Source: Arabidopsis thaliana
Lineage: Eukaryota > Streptophyta > Magnoliopsida > Brassicales > Brassicaceae
Reading direction: 5' to 3'
Assembly (NCBI RefSeq): GCF_000001735.4
Contig: NC_003076.8
Span: 4,650,001 to 4,714,000 of the forward strand
Length of the DNA: 64,000 bases
The notes beneath the pieces were generated by a model, which saw only the letters and a list, made by a program, of their open reading frames with translations, was not told where the DNA came from and did no database searches. Shown here piece after piece: positions 1-13,028 of this stretch. Numbering within the stretch: the stretch's first letter is position 1; each line of letters starts with the position of its first letter. A program made the translations under genes and the position numbers.

Positions 1-24
1 GACAGAATCTAGAATCTCACCAAC

Positions 25-563
25 CTGTCCATTCGTTACTCTTAGTGAAATCAATACCAACGATGAGATTTGAAGATTCTAGACCCGCCCGTGCAAGAGC
101 CTCCGTCACCTAAAACGAAAACAGAACATAATGTGAATCTTTTCTGTCAAACCCATGAGAATCTACAGTTTTCAAGTTTTGTAATCATCAAAGAACACAC
201 ACTAGATTCCACTAAAAACCAACGCGAGACTCAGCTAACCTGCTCCAAAGAAGAGTAATCATCAGAAATTTTCGAATACTTGCGCTCCAACCTCTTCTTA
301 TTATCACTACCATAACTTTGAGAAGGCGGTGCAGAATAAGACGGAGCAGAGTAAGGCTGAGTACTATATAAAGGAGGAGGAGGTTGCGTATACTCAGGAG
401 GTTGGGCATAAGAAGGTGGAGGAGGGTAATTATAGCTTTCTGCACCATACTGAGGATAACTTTGTTGAGAAGCCCATGAAGATGAAGATGGTGATGCTGA
501 TGAAGCAGAAGTTGACCTAAACGATGACTGTCTCCAGTTTTCTTTAGAATTCCCTGTCCCCAT
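25..563 (-). CDS. RGLG2: RING domain ligase 2, N-terminal part (runs off left edge)
   Basis: Start ATG at 563-561. Coding exons are 240-563 and 25-109, and the rest lies beyond the left edge. The protein opens MGTGNSKENW: Gly2 followed by small and basic residues is an N-myristoylation signal. A Ser-rich stretch and a Pro/Tyr-rich stretch (about residues 40-85) follow. Exon 2 begins the copine/vWA-like domain, with IVGIDFTKSNEWT. In the family this domain precedes a C-terminal RING finger, which is not in the window. RGLG2 is a plasma-membrane-associated E3 ligase known for K63-linked ubiquitin chains, auxin and drought responses; that is family knowledge. The leader contains an intron from about 630 (acceptor) to 1142 (donor), and its first exon lies upstream, around 1143-1300. 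Identity rests on recognising the first 136 residues. RGLG1 is the close paralogue, but the N-terminal sequence fits RGLG2. Confidence 0.93.
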
Positions 564-1379
564 CAAACTTAACAAAAAACTAAACCTTTTTAGATTCAAA
601 TCAAACCTCTCAGGTCAGTTCCGTACCCTGCAAAACAAAGATTTAGCCTTTAGAGTATATTCATGAAACCCCAGAAAAAAAAAGCAGAAACTTTGTTTAA
701 GATTCTGACATTATTAGAAGATGCAATTTACCTATACCTAATTCGTTAAGAAAAGGTGAAAGCTTTATCTTTGACAGATGTTGAATTATCTCACCGCTCT
801 TTAAAATCGAAGGTTGGTAGAGATGTTTATATAAAGAAAGGAGATTCAATCACGTCACGTAATTTTCCACAACAATACGCGATTTAGTGACTTCTAGATT
901 AAGATAAAAGTCCTATTACGAAAACCTACTCCAACACTCTAACCCACAATAAGTAAAACAAACAAAAACCAGTTTCTGACAAATCTACGAGCTTTCCAAT
1001 TTCGCCGAATTGAACTGAAACATTCTCTGATTCATCAAACCAAAGACTACCCCAAAATCGAAAAATAACATTAATTCGAGATTGAATCTCCCGACATTCA
1101 TCAGAAAATGACCCAATTCGATTGAGAGGAAAAGTTGTCTACCTTTAAACTAAACGAAGCAGAGGAATGACGAATCAGAGAAGTACTTTGAGAGAGAGTC
1201 AGAGGAGCTTCAATGGCGGATCGAATACTAAAGAGTTCGCCTTTAAAGTTTCCTCCTTTTGTTCGAAAGCAATTTCACTTTTCTTCTGTTTGTTGTATTT
1301 GGTTTGTTTCTATGAAATCATTAGGAGACTAATCACTTTTCTGTTTTTAAAAAAGTGTGAAGCACGCTAATGGTGGAAA

Positions 1380-3091
1380 CTTCTTCTAATTTTACCCCAC
1401 ATTTTATTCTCTCTTCCAACAATTGGCCCTATAATATTATTATCGATATCCAAAGTCATAACATGGTATCAATTGACAATTTCTTTTGATTACTTGAAAT
1501 TCTTAAATTGACCATTTCTTAAAAAGTACAAATAGTCAATAACTAAACTAACATTTTTTAATTCCAAATTTTTAATCTAGAGGATTGTATTATACATATG
1601 TAAATTATATGAATAAAAAATACTTAAAGAAGGAAAACATAATCAATAATTAGTTTAAAAAATTGCAACTCAGAAGTTTAGAAATGATGTATCATATAAA
1701 TAGGACTGCCAAACAAAAAAAACTTCTTCTGTATGATTTGGGCAAATACTAATAGTATAATAACAATGCAATAAATACCTTTGGGGATGAAATGGATGGT
1801 TATCAGAAGTTTCCGACCACGTGACAATCCTATCCTATCTTCAATATCTTTCCTTCGTCGTGCGGTTAAATTGTCAATGTTCCTTAACTACGTCAATTTT
1901 TTCCCTTTTCGGATTTACTCGATAGGTACTGTTGAATATTGCACCTTGTAGACTACAAATATTGAGAGTTTGACTTTTAAATTATCATCCATTCGTCTTC
2001 TTTTTTCTTTGCTCGAGAGTTCTCGCTCATGATGCACTCATGCTTATAATTGATTAACCTTTTTTTCTTCTTGTGTGCAAATTATTGATTAACTAAAGTT
2101 GTCTTAATTTCAGTATAAAAGTTTTTGCTTCCTTCGGTGAGCAAGACACAACACGTGAAACTTAAATGGACTTACATTAAAGTATGAAACTTCGTACCCG
2201 TGATTTATGCTACTCTTTTTTTTCTTTCTTGGACAGTTCCTTCAAGGAGCAAACAAGAAATACGTGGACTGCACTTTCAAACCAAATAATTATAGAATAA
2301 AATCGTATTAGTTCCTCTATATAGTTCATAAAAGCATTTCGAATCTAATGGACTGGAGTAAACTAGAATAACGAATGTTAATATGCATTATATAAGTGTA
2401 ATACTGACTAGTGAACGCCACGACATTCTTAATATCCATTATATAAATAATAAATGTAACACAAACCACTATATTCATGGTTGAATAACAAATGTATTTA
2501 TTTTCTTAACATTTACACCAAAAAAATTAAAACAAATGTTACCTGAAGAAGATTCACTGAACCTAGTAATTAATAAGTACTCTCCATTTTGTTTGGTCAA
2601 CTTATTCATATACTTTCCATAATAGTATAGGAACATTAAAACTGAATTGAAATCAAAGAAATCTATTGATGATTTATTATCTTCTACAATTGAATGTGTT
2701 CGAGTGTTTGACCGTTTCATAAAAATATATAAAAGTTACAACTATAAGATACAAAAACTAAAAATCGAAAACACAAGTATAAAGCCCAATAAGAAACTAT
2801 ATAAAGCCCAATATTATTCTTTAAAAGCACATGTATGCTACCTACAGGCCCATTTAGTTTTAACCGCGTGTTTTAGTTAAGGAGCATAGAAACAACCCTA
2901 GTCCTTGCCACAGAGGATCACAGCTAACCAAATATTCCCTTGCACGTAAAATCCGACACTGGTCTATTTCGTCGTCTTCGACCTCGAGGGAATCTACTGT
3001 AGCTCTCACACTATCCACTCTTCATCGGCAGCTAGATTTCCGGGTCCTCAGTATCGGGTCAGATCTAGATCCGGATCCGGAGACGCTGAGA
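1380..3091. other. Intergenic region between RGLG2 leader and methyltransferase gene
   Basis: AT-rich with no convincing coding frame. Near its right end are GCCCA-type site II elements in reverse orientation (AGCCCA at 2783-2788 and 2805-2810, GGCCCA at 2847-2852). These are common in promoters of housekeeping plant genes and lie 240-310 bp before the ATG at 3092. Short frames at 2475-2880 look random. Confidence 0.5.
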
Positions 3092-5741
3092 ATGAAACAC
3101 TTCAGAACTGAGCGAGTCCGTGCGACTCCGAAGCTCTTCACCTACGTTCTCGTCGGTTTCATCGCTCTACTCGGCTTGACTTGCCTCTACTACGGCTCTT
3201 CGTTCGCTCCCGGATCCAGAAAGTCCGATGAGTTCGATGGATCTAATAACCGCGTTCGCACCGGAATCGGATCCTTGAGGAATCGAGATATTGTGCTTGC
3301 AGTGAGCCGTTTCGAAGTTCCTAAAAGTGTTCCGGTTCGTGAATCGAATCATTTGTTTCGAATTGAGTAGAGATGTCTAGATTTTTAGTGTTCAAGTTAA
3401 GATTTGTGTAGATTAGCTCGTTGAATTTAGGTTTCTCATGTAGTGGTTGTACTCATTTTGATCCTGTGCAGATATGTGATTCGAGACACTCGGAGTTGAT
3501 ACCGTGTTTGGATCGGAACCTTCATTACCAGTTGAAATTGAAACTCAATTTATCGTTAATGGAGCACTATGAGCATCATTGTCCTCCATCAGAACGGCGT
3601 TTCAATTGCCTTGTTCCGCCTCCTGTTGGTTATAAGGTCAGAACTCTGTCTGTGTTGCATATGTTATGGCTCTAGTGTTGTGGTTAATGATGATTTTGTT
3701 TTATGGAGTTTTTCAGATCCCGTTAAGGTGGCCTGTGAGTAGAGACGAGGTGTGGAAGGCGAATATCCCGCACACACACCTTGCTCAAGAGAAGTCTGAT
3801 CAGAATTGGATGGTTGTTAATGGTGATAAGATCAATTTTCCTGGTGGAGGAACACATTTCCACAACGGAGCTGACAAATACATTGTTTCCCTGGCTCAGG
3901 TTCGTACCATTATCATCATTTGGTTCCTCTATCCTTTTTTGAGTATCAAGGGTAGAGCTCGAATCTTTAGAACAACTGTGCATCTTTCGCTTTATTTTTG
4001 TTACCAATGTTGCTTTAGCCAGTGAACGTCAATGGTATAAGGGTATAGCAGTATGCAACATTATTGATTGACACTATTTGACTAGAAGATGTATAGCGTT
4101 GTCCATTTATACCAAAAATTATGTGGGATATTCTGTTGCTCCTATACCGAGCATAGTTGTTTTGGCTCTGTTTTTTATTTTCAAGTTCTTCTTTCAGATG
4201 ACAAAAAAAACTGCTTATTGCTTTAGATGCTGAAATTCCCTGGTGACAAACTCAACAATGGGGGAAGCATTCGGAATGTTCTTGACGTTGGTTGTGGGGT
4301 AGCTAGCTTCGGAGCCTATCTTCTTTCACATGACATCATAGCCATGTCTCTTGCCCCTAATGATGTCCACCAGAACCAGATCCAGTTTGCTCTAGAACGA
4401 GGGATTCCATCAACACTTGGTGTTCTTGGGACAAAGCGGCTTCCATACCCAAGCAGATCATTTGAACTTGCTCACTGCTCTAGATGTCGGATAGATTGGC
4501 TTCAAAGAGATGGGATCTTGTTACTGGAACTTGATAGGTTGCTCAGACCTGGTGGCTACTTTGTATACTCGTCGCCTGAAGCTTATGCACACGACCCAGA
4601 GAACAGAAAGATTGGGAATGCAATGCATGATCTCTTTAAGAGAATGTGTTGGAAGGTCGTGGCCAAACGAGACCAATCTGTTATATGGGGAAAACCGATA
4701 TCCAACAGCTGTTACTTGAAGAGGGATCCGGGTGTCCTGCCTCCGCTTTGTCCTTCTGGAGATGACCCAGATGCAACTTGGAATGTCTCAATGAAGGCTT
4801 GCATATCACCTTACTCAGTGAGTAAGTATCCGCATCCTATTTCAAACTTATATAATATCAAGTTTCACTAAGTTTGTTATTCATTCCATGTTTGTTATAT
4901 TTACCCAGGGATGCACAAAGAAAGATGGAGTGGACTCGTTCCCTGGCCACGGAGGCTGACAGCTCCTCCACCACGTCTTGAAGAAATTGGTGTCACTCCT
5001 GAGCAATTCCGTGAAGATACGGTATTTCCTCTCTCCTACAGCGAAAGCTCTTTTTGAGTCCAGAGCTTGAGAACTTATATTTCAAAACTGACATGCATCT
5101 CAACATCCAAATACTTCTTTATTGGAGTGTAGGAAACATGGCGGCTTAGAGTGATAGAATACTGGAAACTGCTGAAACCAATGGTGCAAAAGAACTCCAT
5201 AAGAAACGTGATGGACATGAGCTCAAACCTTGGCGGTTTCGCAGCTGCTCTAAACGATAAAGATGTATGGGTAATGAATGTCATGCCCGTTCAATCCTCT
5301 CCAAGAATGAAGATCATTTACGACCGTGGCCTTATCGGAGCCACTCATGATTGGTATGTAAATGACTTGATCTCGAAACATTGTGCATAATCCATATGAT
5401 GTTAAACGAAATTCCCTTGCAGGTGTGAAGCCTTTGACACATACCCACGAACGTTTGATCTTATCCACGCATGGAACACCTTCACAGAAACCCAAGCACG
5501 TGGATGCAGCTTTGAAGATCTGCTTATCGAGATGGATCGGATACTACGCCCAGAAGGATTTGTCATAATTCGTGACACAACTGACAATATTAGCTATATC
5601 AAGAAGTATCTGACATTATTGAAATGGGATAAATGGTCCACAGAGACAACTCCAAAAGGTGATCCTCTGTCGACCAAAGACGAGATAGTTTTGATCGCCA
5701 GAAAGAAACTTTGGAGCTTGCCCGCCATTTCAGTGTCCTGA
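3092..5741 (+). CDS. Probable Golgi methyltransferase, PMT/QUA2-like family (DUF248)
   Basis: Seven exons: 3092-3334, 3472-3636, 3717-3899, 4227-4821, 4909-5021, 5133-5353, 5423-5741, giving 612 residues. It is a type II membrane protein with a short basic N-terminus and one membrane helix at about 15-35. A conserved Cys-rich block follows ([15 protein letters not shown]), with SAM-binding motif I VLDVGCG at 215-221 and the family signature LLRPGGYF near 310. A second, degenerate methyltransferase half starts around [11 protein letters not shown]. The family (QUA2, QUA3, TSD2) methylates homogalacturonan or related pectic polymers in the Golgi. Substrate for this member is inferred from family only. 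The exon 6 donor splits a Trp codon (TG|G), which confirms the last intron. I remember the locus as At5g14430. Confidence 0.92.
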
Positions 5742-6064
5742 AATCTAACAGTCAACAGGCGAATGAATGAGATTTACAGCATCAGAGGCGCGTAGCTGAG
5801 GAAAATACTCAGCAATGGAGAAGTGTAAATTACACGACATTCATACATAGTTGTTAACTTGTTATGCATTTGTTGTAGGAAACTGCAAAATCTTCTTATT
5901 TTGCGATTTTCATGTTCCTCTTTATAATTAAAATCTGCTTTTGTGAGAAAAATAAATTGCTTCATTAATATGTAAATCACCATTTTCCATCACCAATTAT
6001 AACAAAACTGAGCACACAAGCTGAAATAGAGCAAGTACAAAGTGAAATACAAAACATATCAGAC
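5742..6064. other. Convergent 3' ends of methyltransferase and SURF2 genes
   Basis: A 323 bp gap between two convergent stop codons. It should hold both 3' UTRs; AATAAA occurs near 5950 for the plus-strand gene. Nothing else seen. Confidence 0.5.
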
Positions 6065-7807
6065 TTAATATGACGACGATGTTGCTTCGACATTCTTCTT
6101 CTTTTTCTTCTTCTTATTCTTCTTCTTCGAAGGAAGGTCACTGGAACCGAGTTCTTCATGTTTCCTCTTGTTGCTGCTACGAACACAGTTCATTAAACTC
6201 TTCAGAAAGACGTATACTTAACTCTACCCTGATCTAATAGTAAGAGGAACACACACACACACACCTAACTTTGCTTCAACACAGTTCTAACTTCTAAGTT
6301 CATTTCTTATCTATCAGTATATACCAATCTAAACTAAAAATCTGATATAAACTACTTTTCTGATTCAAACAAAAGTTAGAGATACTCTTTTGTCTACCTT
6401 CAACATTCACAACAAACATGAGGATTACTTGAATGTTTAAAACCTTTTTTATCCTGTACAAAGGAAACAACAAAACAGATATGAAGATTTATGGTACCTG
6501 GCATGAGTGTCATCCAAAACAATCTTGCCATCTTCATCAACTTCACCTATTAGTATGGACTCTTCCATACTAATCTCTCCATCTTCATCAAATTCACCTA
6601 TTTTGCAGGTTATTAACAAAGTAAGACACAACTTGAGATTCAAAGAATAGATCCATGATACCAAACGCAGTAGTAATGAAGTATACAAGTGAACAAACCT
6701 ATGGGATCTGTTTCCTCATTCATTTCCACATCTGAGTCTGAATCTGAGCCCCACCGGTCTCTTCCATCATCAAAGTCCCACCTCTCTCCATCTGGAGGCA
6801 TCCAAAACTCAAGCTCCTCCTCAACAGCTTCATCATTTTCATGTTCGATTTCATCAGCAACATCCTCTCCATTCTTTTTCTTTTCAACTGACTTCTTGTT
6901 TTTCTTCTTCTTATTATTCTTCTTCTTCTTCTTTTTCTTATCTTCATCCTCTACGCCATTTTCCTTCGCCGGTGTTTCTCCACCTTCCGCTGGAATAGAT
7001 CCAGACTCTTTCTCTCGTTCCTTCTCCTCTGTCACATAAGTAACAATGTAACCATTAAACTTATATAAAAAAAAAAAGAACTTCTTGCGCAAAAGATTTT
7101 TGCAAGCTAACCAACTCTAATCAAGCTTCAAAGTAGATACCTAATCTGTTGAGGAAGCGCCGTCCAGTGATATGCTTCCAAATATGTTCCTCAGTCTTGT
7201 TTACCGTATCGCCCGTTAGCTTACATTTCAGTTTTGAGCTGACAAGACATGCCAAAAACCAACTTCAGCAAATTTCCGAAACACAAACTTCCTCAACAAA
7301 TGAACTCAAAATCTAGCAGCATACACTCTCTTCAGCATTACATTGGCATCAAAAACAACATTCACGTTTTTTCTGAATTAAAAAATACATGAACTCTACT
7401 TTTTAGGACAAGAAACCAAAGTCCAGCTGCAGAACAACAAAACAAAAGAGAAGAACATTTCGTAACGTTTACAGTGTCTATAATCTTAATTCAATACAAA
7501 ATCAGTCAGGATTGAAATCGCAACTTTTGACATGAGAGAGACGAAGGAGTAAGTAAACAATAGATTACCGAGCGTTAGGATCTTGTTCGAACAAGTTAAG
7601 AGGAGGCTTGCTATGAGATAAGGCATAATCAATAAGCCCTAAACGGCATCGTTTACTCTGTGAATAGACCTTCTTGTCTTTCTCGAGTAGCTCGTGACCC
7701 GTCTGCACGCATTTAAATCTCCCGTTCTCGAGTTTCTTATACTTTGGCTTCCCCAATAGGTCGGCGCCTTCCTTCGTCGTCGTCACCTCTTCCTCTGTCG
7801 CCGCCAT
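6065..7807 (-). CDS. Surfeit locus protein 2 (SURF2) homologue
   Basis: Five exons read on the minus strand: 7569-7807, 7141-7238, 6699-7028, 6498-6597, 6065-6176, giving 292 residues. The start is the ATG at 7807-7805; the frame stays open further upstream but has no ATG there. The N-terminal half carries the SURF2 core: GRFKCVQTGHELLE, then KRCRLGLIDYALS and TEEHIWKHITGRRFLNRL. The second half is very low-complexity, with two long Lys runs around acidic stretches and a WMPPDGERWDFDDG segment, ending in a Lys-rich tail like a nuclear or nucleolar signal. Molecular function is not established for plants; animal SURF2 has been linked to ribosomal 5S RNP. The upstream region has TGGGCC (7954-7959) and AGCCCA (7976-7981), typical of ribosome and housekeeping genes. 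I remember the locus as At5g14440. Confidence 0.9.
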
Positions 7808-8487
7808 TGAGGTTCTATTTCTTAGCAATTTGGGTTGTTTCACTGAAGGAGGTCTGCAAGTAGTTACACGATTGTGACTTGCCGTTTTAGTGTAATTGAG
7901 ATCAAACTGCACGTCGTTTAAGTTTTCTGGCTTGTCAAAGTTCTGACAATATATGGGCCTTTATGATCATAAATCAGCCCAATAAAGATAAGATATCAGA
8001 ACACTCAGCTCAATCAAAAATATTTCTTGTTTGTTCCGTCTCAAGGGAAACCATGTAATGTAACTGACTGGAGCACATCAGAAAAAATAGAAAGAAATAA
8101 AATTTTGTGAAAAACGGACCATGTTTTATTTTGTAAAATTCGGTTAACTTTTTTATGAATTATCTACTCGTAGAAAAATTGATGCTTTTTAGGTGAATTA
8201 TTACAATGAATGAAAGGTACCGACAATGATAACCGTTAGCGCCTTTTTCTGGGTTCCAATAAGAACACAGCTCATGACTGTTGAACTGTGGTCCGGTCCA
8301 ACTCTCAAGACACGATATCCTTTTTTTTTTTTTTTTCTGTAATTTTCAAAGAAGAAAATACAGTTTTGTTATATACCCATTTTCAGAAAGATCTAAAAAC
8401 AAAAGTCTTATATAAGAGCAAGACATTGGAGAGAGACAGAGAGTGTGAATTGCCATTACCATCACTCTCTTTGTTTCGTTACTCGCA
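7808..8487. promoter_or_regulatory. Divergent promoter region, SURF2 (-) and GDSL lipase (+)
   Basis: A 680 bp head-to-head interval. On the SURF2 side are two site II elements (7954-7959, 7976-7981). On the lipase side a TATA box reads TATATAA at 8409-8415, about 73 bp before the ATG, consistent with a short leader. A 16-base T run lies near 8320. Confidence 0.6.
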
Positions 8488-10034
8488 ATGAAGGATAATC
8501 TTGAAAGAGCAAAACTTATGGTTTCTTCTACTGTGTTTTCATGGCTTCTTCTGTGTCTCTTTGCAGTGACAACATCTGTTTCAGTTCAGCCTACGTGTAC
8601 TTTTCCGGCGATTTACAACTTCGGAGATTCTAATTCCGACACTGGAGGTATCTCCGCCGCTTTTGAGCCTATTAGGGATCCTTACGGTCAAGGTTTCTTC
8701 CACAGACCCACCGGAAGAGACTCCGATGGCCGTCTCACCATTGATTTCATTGGTAAGAAATTTGCAGAGAAAAACAGAGCTTCAATAAAAAAACTTTGAT
8801 TCAAATAACATTAAACCAAAAAAAAAAAAAAAAAACTTTGATTCTTGAACTGTGGTTTGCAGCTGAGCGTCTGGGGTTACCGTATTTGAGCGCATACTTA
8901 AACTCGTTAGGATCAAACTTCAGACATGGAGCAAACTTTGCAACAGGTGGTTCAACCATAAGAAGACAGAACGAAACTATCTTTCAATATGGCATTAGTC
9001 CATTCTCTCTCGATATGCAGATTGCTCAATTCGATCAGTTCAAAGCCAGATCTGCACTACTCTTCACACAAAGTCAGTTACGTCTTTTAGTTGATCTTTA
9101 ACTTGGCTGTGTCATGATGATTTTAACAAGTCTGTTGGTTTTTCTGCCTTGCAAAAACAGTTAAGAGTAGATATGATAGAGAGAAGCTTCCAAGACAGGA
9201 AGAGTTTGCAAAGGCTTTGTATACTTTTGATATTGGACAGAATGATCTCTCTGTTGGGTTTCGGACAATGAGCGTCGATCAACTTAAGGCGACGATACCC
9301 GACATTGTCAACCATTTAGCTTCTGCTGTCCGGGTGAGATTTGATGCAGTTCATGAAATGTTCTCCCCGCCTTTGATTTGCTTCTGACTACAAGTTTTGC
9401 TACACTATATATTGTTCACAGAACATATATCAGCAAGGAGGAAGAACATTTTGGGTACACAACACGGGTCCTTTCGGTTGTTTACCCGTGAACATGTTTT
9501 ACATGGGCACTCCTGCACCGGGCTACTTGGACAAATCTGGCTGCGTGAAGGCTCAAAATGAAATGGCGATGGAGTTCAACAGAAAGCTCAAGGAAACAGT
9601 AATCAATCTCAGAAAAGAACTCACTCAAGCAGCCATTACATATGTTGATGTCTACACTGCGAAATATGAAATGATGAGCAATCCCAAGAAACTAGGTATA
9701 CGACAAACTGGTCCATCGCAATTCAATTTGTTGTTAAGTACCTATTCTGTAGAAAGTTTTAGCGTTCTCATTACTTGTTTTTGCAGGATTTGCAAACCCC
9801 TTGAAGGTATGTTGCGGCTACCATGAGAAGTATGATCACATCTGGTGTGGAAACAAAGGGAAAGTGAACAATACCGAAATCTACGGTGGCTCTTGTCCCA
9901 ACCCGGTAATGGCTGTGAGCTGGGATGGAGTTCACTATACGGAAGCTGCAAACAAGCATGTGGCTGACCGTACTCTAAATGGTTTGCTCACAGACCCTCC
10001 AGTTCCAATAACCCGAGCTTGTTATAGACAGTGA
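8488..10034 (+). CDS. GDSL-type esterase/lipase, secreted
   Basis: Five exons: 8488-8752, 8863-9072, 9161-9333, 9422-9695, 9787-10034, giving 389 residues. A hydrophobic signal peptide covers about 12-33. Block I reads [10 protein letters not shown] with nucleophile Ser48. The oxyanion-hole blocks follow, including GANFATGG and DIGQND (Asn186). The C-terminal catalytic pair sits in [12 protein letters not shown] (Asp354 and His357, the DxxH of the family). All four SGNH elements are intact. Such enzymes hydrolyse acyl or acetyl esters in the wall or apoplast; the true substrate cannot be read from sequence. Several related Arabidopsis members are described as alpha-fucosidase-like or acetylesterase-like. 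I remember the locus as At5g14450. It converges on the TruB gene, with about 200 bp between the stop codons. Confidence 0.93.
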
Positions 10035-10238
10035 GATTTAGTAGAAGCGCTAGATGAACCGAAATAAAGATTTGATCCTTAGACTCTTAGGGCAATAATG
10101 TAAGTGTTTTAAGGAACAATCAATGATCTATGCAATCCTGTGTAACCTTTTTGAGTTGTTTGTCGCAAAGAATTCACAGTTGGTGGATCTTCTACTATCA
10201 TCTATGGAGGCGTCTAGCAAACCAGAAGTTGTTTCCTT

Positions 10239-12543
10239 CTAGAAGTAGTTTTTAGTGATTGCTGCTTCTAACTCATTGAATTCCCAAGCATCATTAGCAG
10301 AATATTCACCTGAACCCCAAAAAGAAAATATTAAGAGTGAATCAAGCTTTGAATGATTTTGAAGAAAAACAAAATTGATAAGCTGACTTGTGAATGAACG
10401 TACCAATTGAATCTCGCCGGAGAGCAGTGAGGTGAGCACAACTGCAGCAAAAGGAATGATATATTAGTAAATTCCTTTTTTTGGATCTGTTAGTAATCAA
10501 AGGATAAAACTTTGTTTCACCTTCCAAGAGCTTTCGCAAGATCTGCACAGAGAGATCTTATGTATGTACCCTTAGAGCATATAACCCGGAATATCAGATT
10601 TTGTCTGCAAAAGAGAAACGAGAGATGTTTAGTGAGGCCTAACCAAAAAACATTGTATTCAAACTGCTTCTGCACTATACAGAAAATGGATAAACCTGTC
10701 ATCTAAACTGCGTTCAATGTCAAACTGGAAAATTGAAATTCTTCTTGGAGAAAGCTCTACGGTTTCTCCTCTTCTTGCCTTCTCGTACATCTTCTCACCT
10801 CCAACCTAAGCAGAAATGACAGTTAAGGCGTTAGAAAAGAATGATACACGATAAAGCAAGTATATAAGATTGAGCAATGCTCACTTTTATCGCAGAGAAC
10901 ATCGGTGGAACTTGCCATATTTCTCCAAGAAATGATGTCAAAGCTTTCTTAATGTCATCATCTTTTATATGCTCCCAAGACTCTCGCTGAATCACCTGCA
11001 GCAAAAGTACGGTTAAGCAAACTCTGATGAGTCATCTAATGTAGAAATGAACCATAAAATCAAGGAAAGGGGTTGTTGGAGTACAGGAGAGTCAGCGTCT
11101 AGAGTTGAAGTGGCTTCACCAAGACGAAAAACTCCGCTATAACCTTTGATCATACCTTGGTATCTGCAGATACAGATGACTTTTATGTTCTCTTTCTGTA
11201 AATCATCATAAGCATAAACTTTGGATCAAGGAATGACAAACCTGTCAACAACCTTAGTGGCTTTACCGACGCAGACGATTAATAGACCAGTAGCCATGGG
11301 ATCAAGTGTTCCAGCATGACCCACCTGAGAAACACTCATCAGCTAGCAGCGAAAAAAAAGCATACAAATTCAAATATTGGACAAGACAAGGATATAAGCA
11401 CAAACCTTTTTCACTTTGACTAATCGTCGTAGCTTACCACAGACAGTGAAAGAAGTCCATCCTGAGAAAAATACCATAAACAAATCACATAACATATCAT
11501 ATACCAAAAGAAACAAAAGAGAGAAACATTTATAACACAAATTGCTTCTCACCTTTAGGTTTGTTCACCAAAAGCACTGTACCGTTAGGACCATCCCATC
11601 TAGGAGGAAGTTCACCGTTTCTCGTAACAAGAAAAGGTTCTCCATCACCACCACCACTAGCCATACCTTTCTCATTGGGAGATTTCGTTAAACCCTTAAA
11701 GAACTGTTCCACTTTCTTCTCAGTAACAACAACAACATCATCCTCTGACTTCTTCTTCTCCTCCTTCTCCTTCACTTCATCAAAAAACACCAACTTATCA
11801 TCATCCTCATCACAATTCTCCATACCAATTCGTTTAACCTCACTTCTCTTCCCACCAAGTGCTGCTACTACTTTCTTCTTCCCTCTAACTTTCCCAGAAT
11901 CATCACTCTTCTTCAAAACTTCTCCAGGTTGCAGAAACGCCTTATCTAAACACTGGTCAGGATAATACTTCTTCTCTAACTGATACACCATCTTATAATG
12001 CTTATCTTTCTCCCATGGATAAGCAAAAGTATCATAAAAATACAATTCCTCTTCTCTCTGATGTAACCTATCAAATTCAACAACTTCAGGTTTCAATTCA
12101 ACGAATCCTTCATCTGATTTTCTGCTACTGTTCTCATCTTCAGAATCAGACCCGTATAGTCTCTTCCTTCTCTTACTGTAGTATTTCCTCTTGGCTTTAT
12201 CCATTTCCGGATCTCCAGAACCGGGTCGACCCTGTTCACGCTCCATAGCCAGTTTATTGTCGACCCATGAATCGAATTCCGGCTCTGCTGAGTCAGGTGC
12301 ACCGGATTCGATGGCTTTAGGGGGACGACGACGGTTTTGAGAGAGAGATGATTGTGTGGGACGATTGATGATCATGTCGTATTGAAGTGGGTATCGAGTA
12401 GATGTTGTGGAGAGGAAGAGAGAAGCCAAGTAGGGTTTATGGATGTTTCTCCATGGTTTGACTGAGGAGAAGAAGAGAGGAGAAGTCATTGACATTCTTG
12501 CTGAAGAAGACATTAGTCTTGTGAAGTGTAGAGATTTCGCCAT
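10239..12543 (-). CDS. TruB-family tRNA pseudouridine synthase with long N-terminal extension
   Basis: Nine exons on the minus strand: 11553-12543, 11406-11461, 11242-11324, 11085-11163, 10885-10995, 10696-10805, 10521-10604, 10404-10441, 10239-10309, giving 540 residues. The TruB core starts near residue 320 ([15 protein letters not shown]). The catalytic motif [12 protein letters not shown] puts the nucleophile Asp at 357. [18 protein letters not shown] and [13 protein letters not shown] follow, all normal for TruB (U55 of tRNA). The first 310 or so residues are unusual: a Ser/Arg-rich, acid-poor start like an organelle presequence, then mixed Lys and Glu/Asp-rich stretches with a bipartite-like [11 protein letters not shown]. 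The ATG chosen at 12543 gives MAKSLHF. The frame is open further upstream, to 12582 in a near-cognate context. I remember the locus as At5g14460. Confidence 0.9.
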
Positions 12544-13028
12544 TATTGAGAACACTGGAGGCGGGGGAAAGATGAAATCCACCTCCGGTGATTATTGCAG
12601 TGGTTCTCCAACGGAGAAGAGAAGGTGATGATGTTAAACGATAAATTAAAACGACACGATGTTTTCTCTTAAAGGTCTAAGACGGCACGTTGTAAGTATA
12701 TCCTTAGAAGCCTCGTTGTTGACTATTGCAGATTAATGATTTGGTTTGGTTTTTGTTTGTACTACTGATATCGCTGCCTCACTAGATTAGATTATTGCAT
12801 GCTGTTAAACACGTTGTAATACATGTTGTTGACAAATTTTTGTAAATGAAAGACTAATGATTAGTGACTCGTACAAAATAATGTTAATACATATAAAACA
12901 AAATGACTTATGAATGGATACTATCATCACATGGACTAAGCACAAGTTCAGATATTGATCTCAAGATCCTTCAAGGACCAAGTTTTTGTTCTTAGTATAA
13001 GACTAAGAGGTCTGATGATGTAACAAAA
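12544..13028. other. Spacer between TruB gene and GHMP kinase gene
   Basis: This holds the 5' leader and promoter of the TruB-like gene (-) at its left and the 3' UTR of the kinase gene (-) at its right. AT-rich, with no further feature seen. Confidence 0.4.

Noticed and set aside
2475-2880. Overlapping short frames on both strands
   Set aside because: AT-rich background; neither strand shows domain or splice evidence.
8815-8835. A-rich run as a possible retroposed poly(A) tail
   Set aside because: It is inside the first intron of the lipase gene and has no flanking duplication or inserted sequence.
11561-11965. Plus-strand frame rich in Ser and Phe
   Set aside because: Antisense shadow of the Lys/Glu-rich part of the TruB gene.
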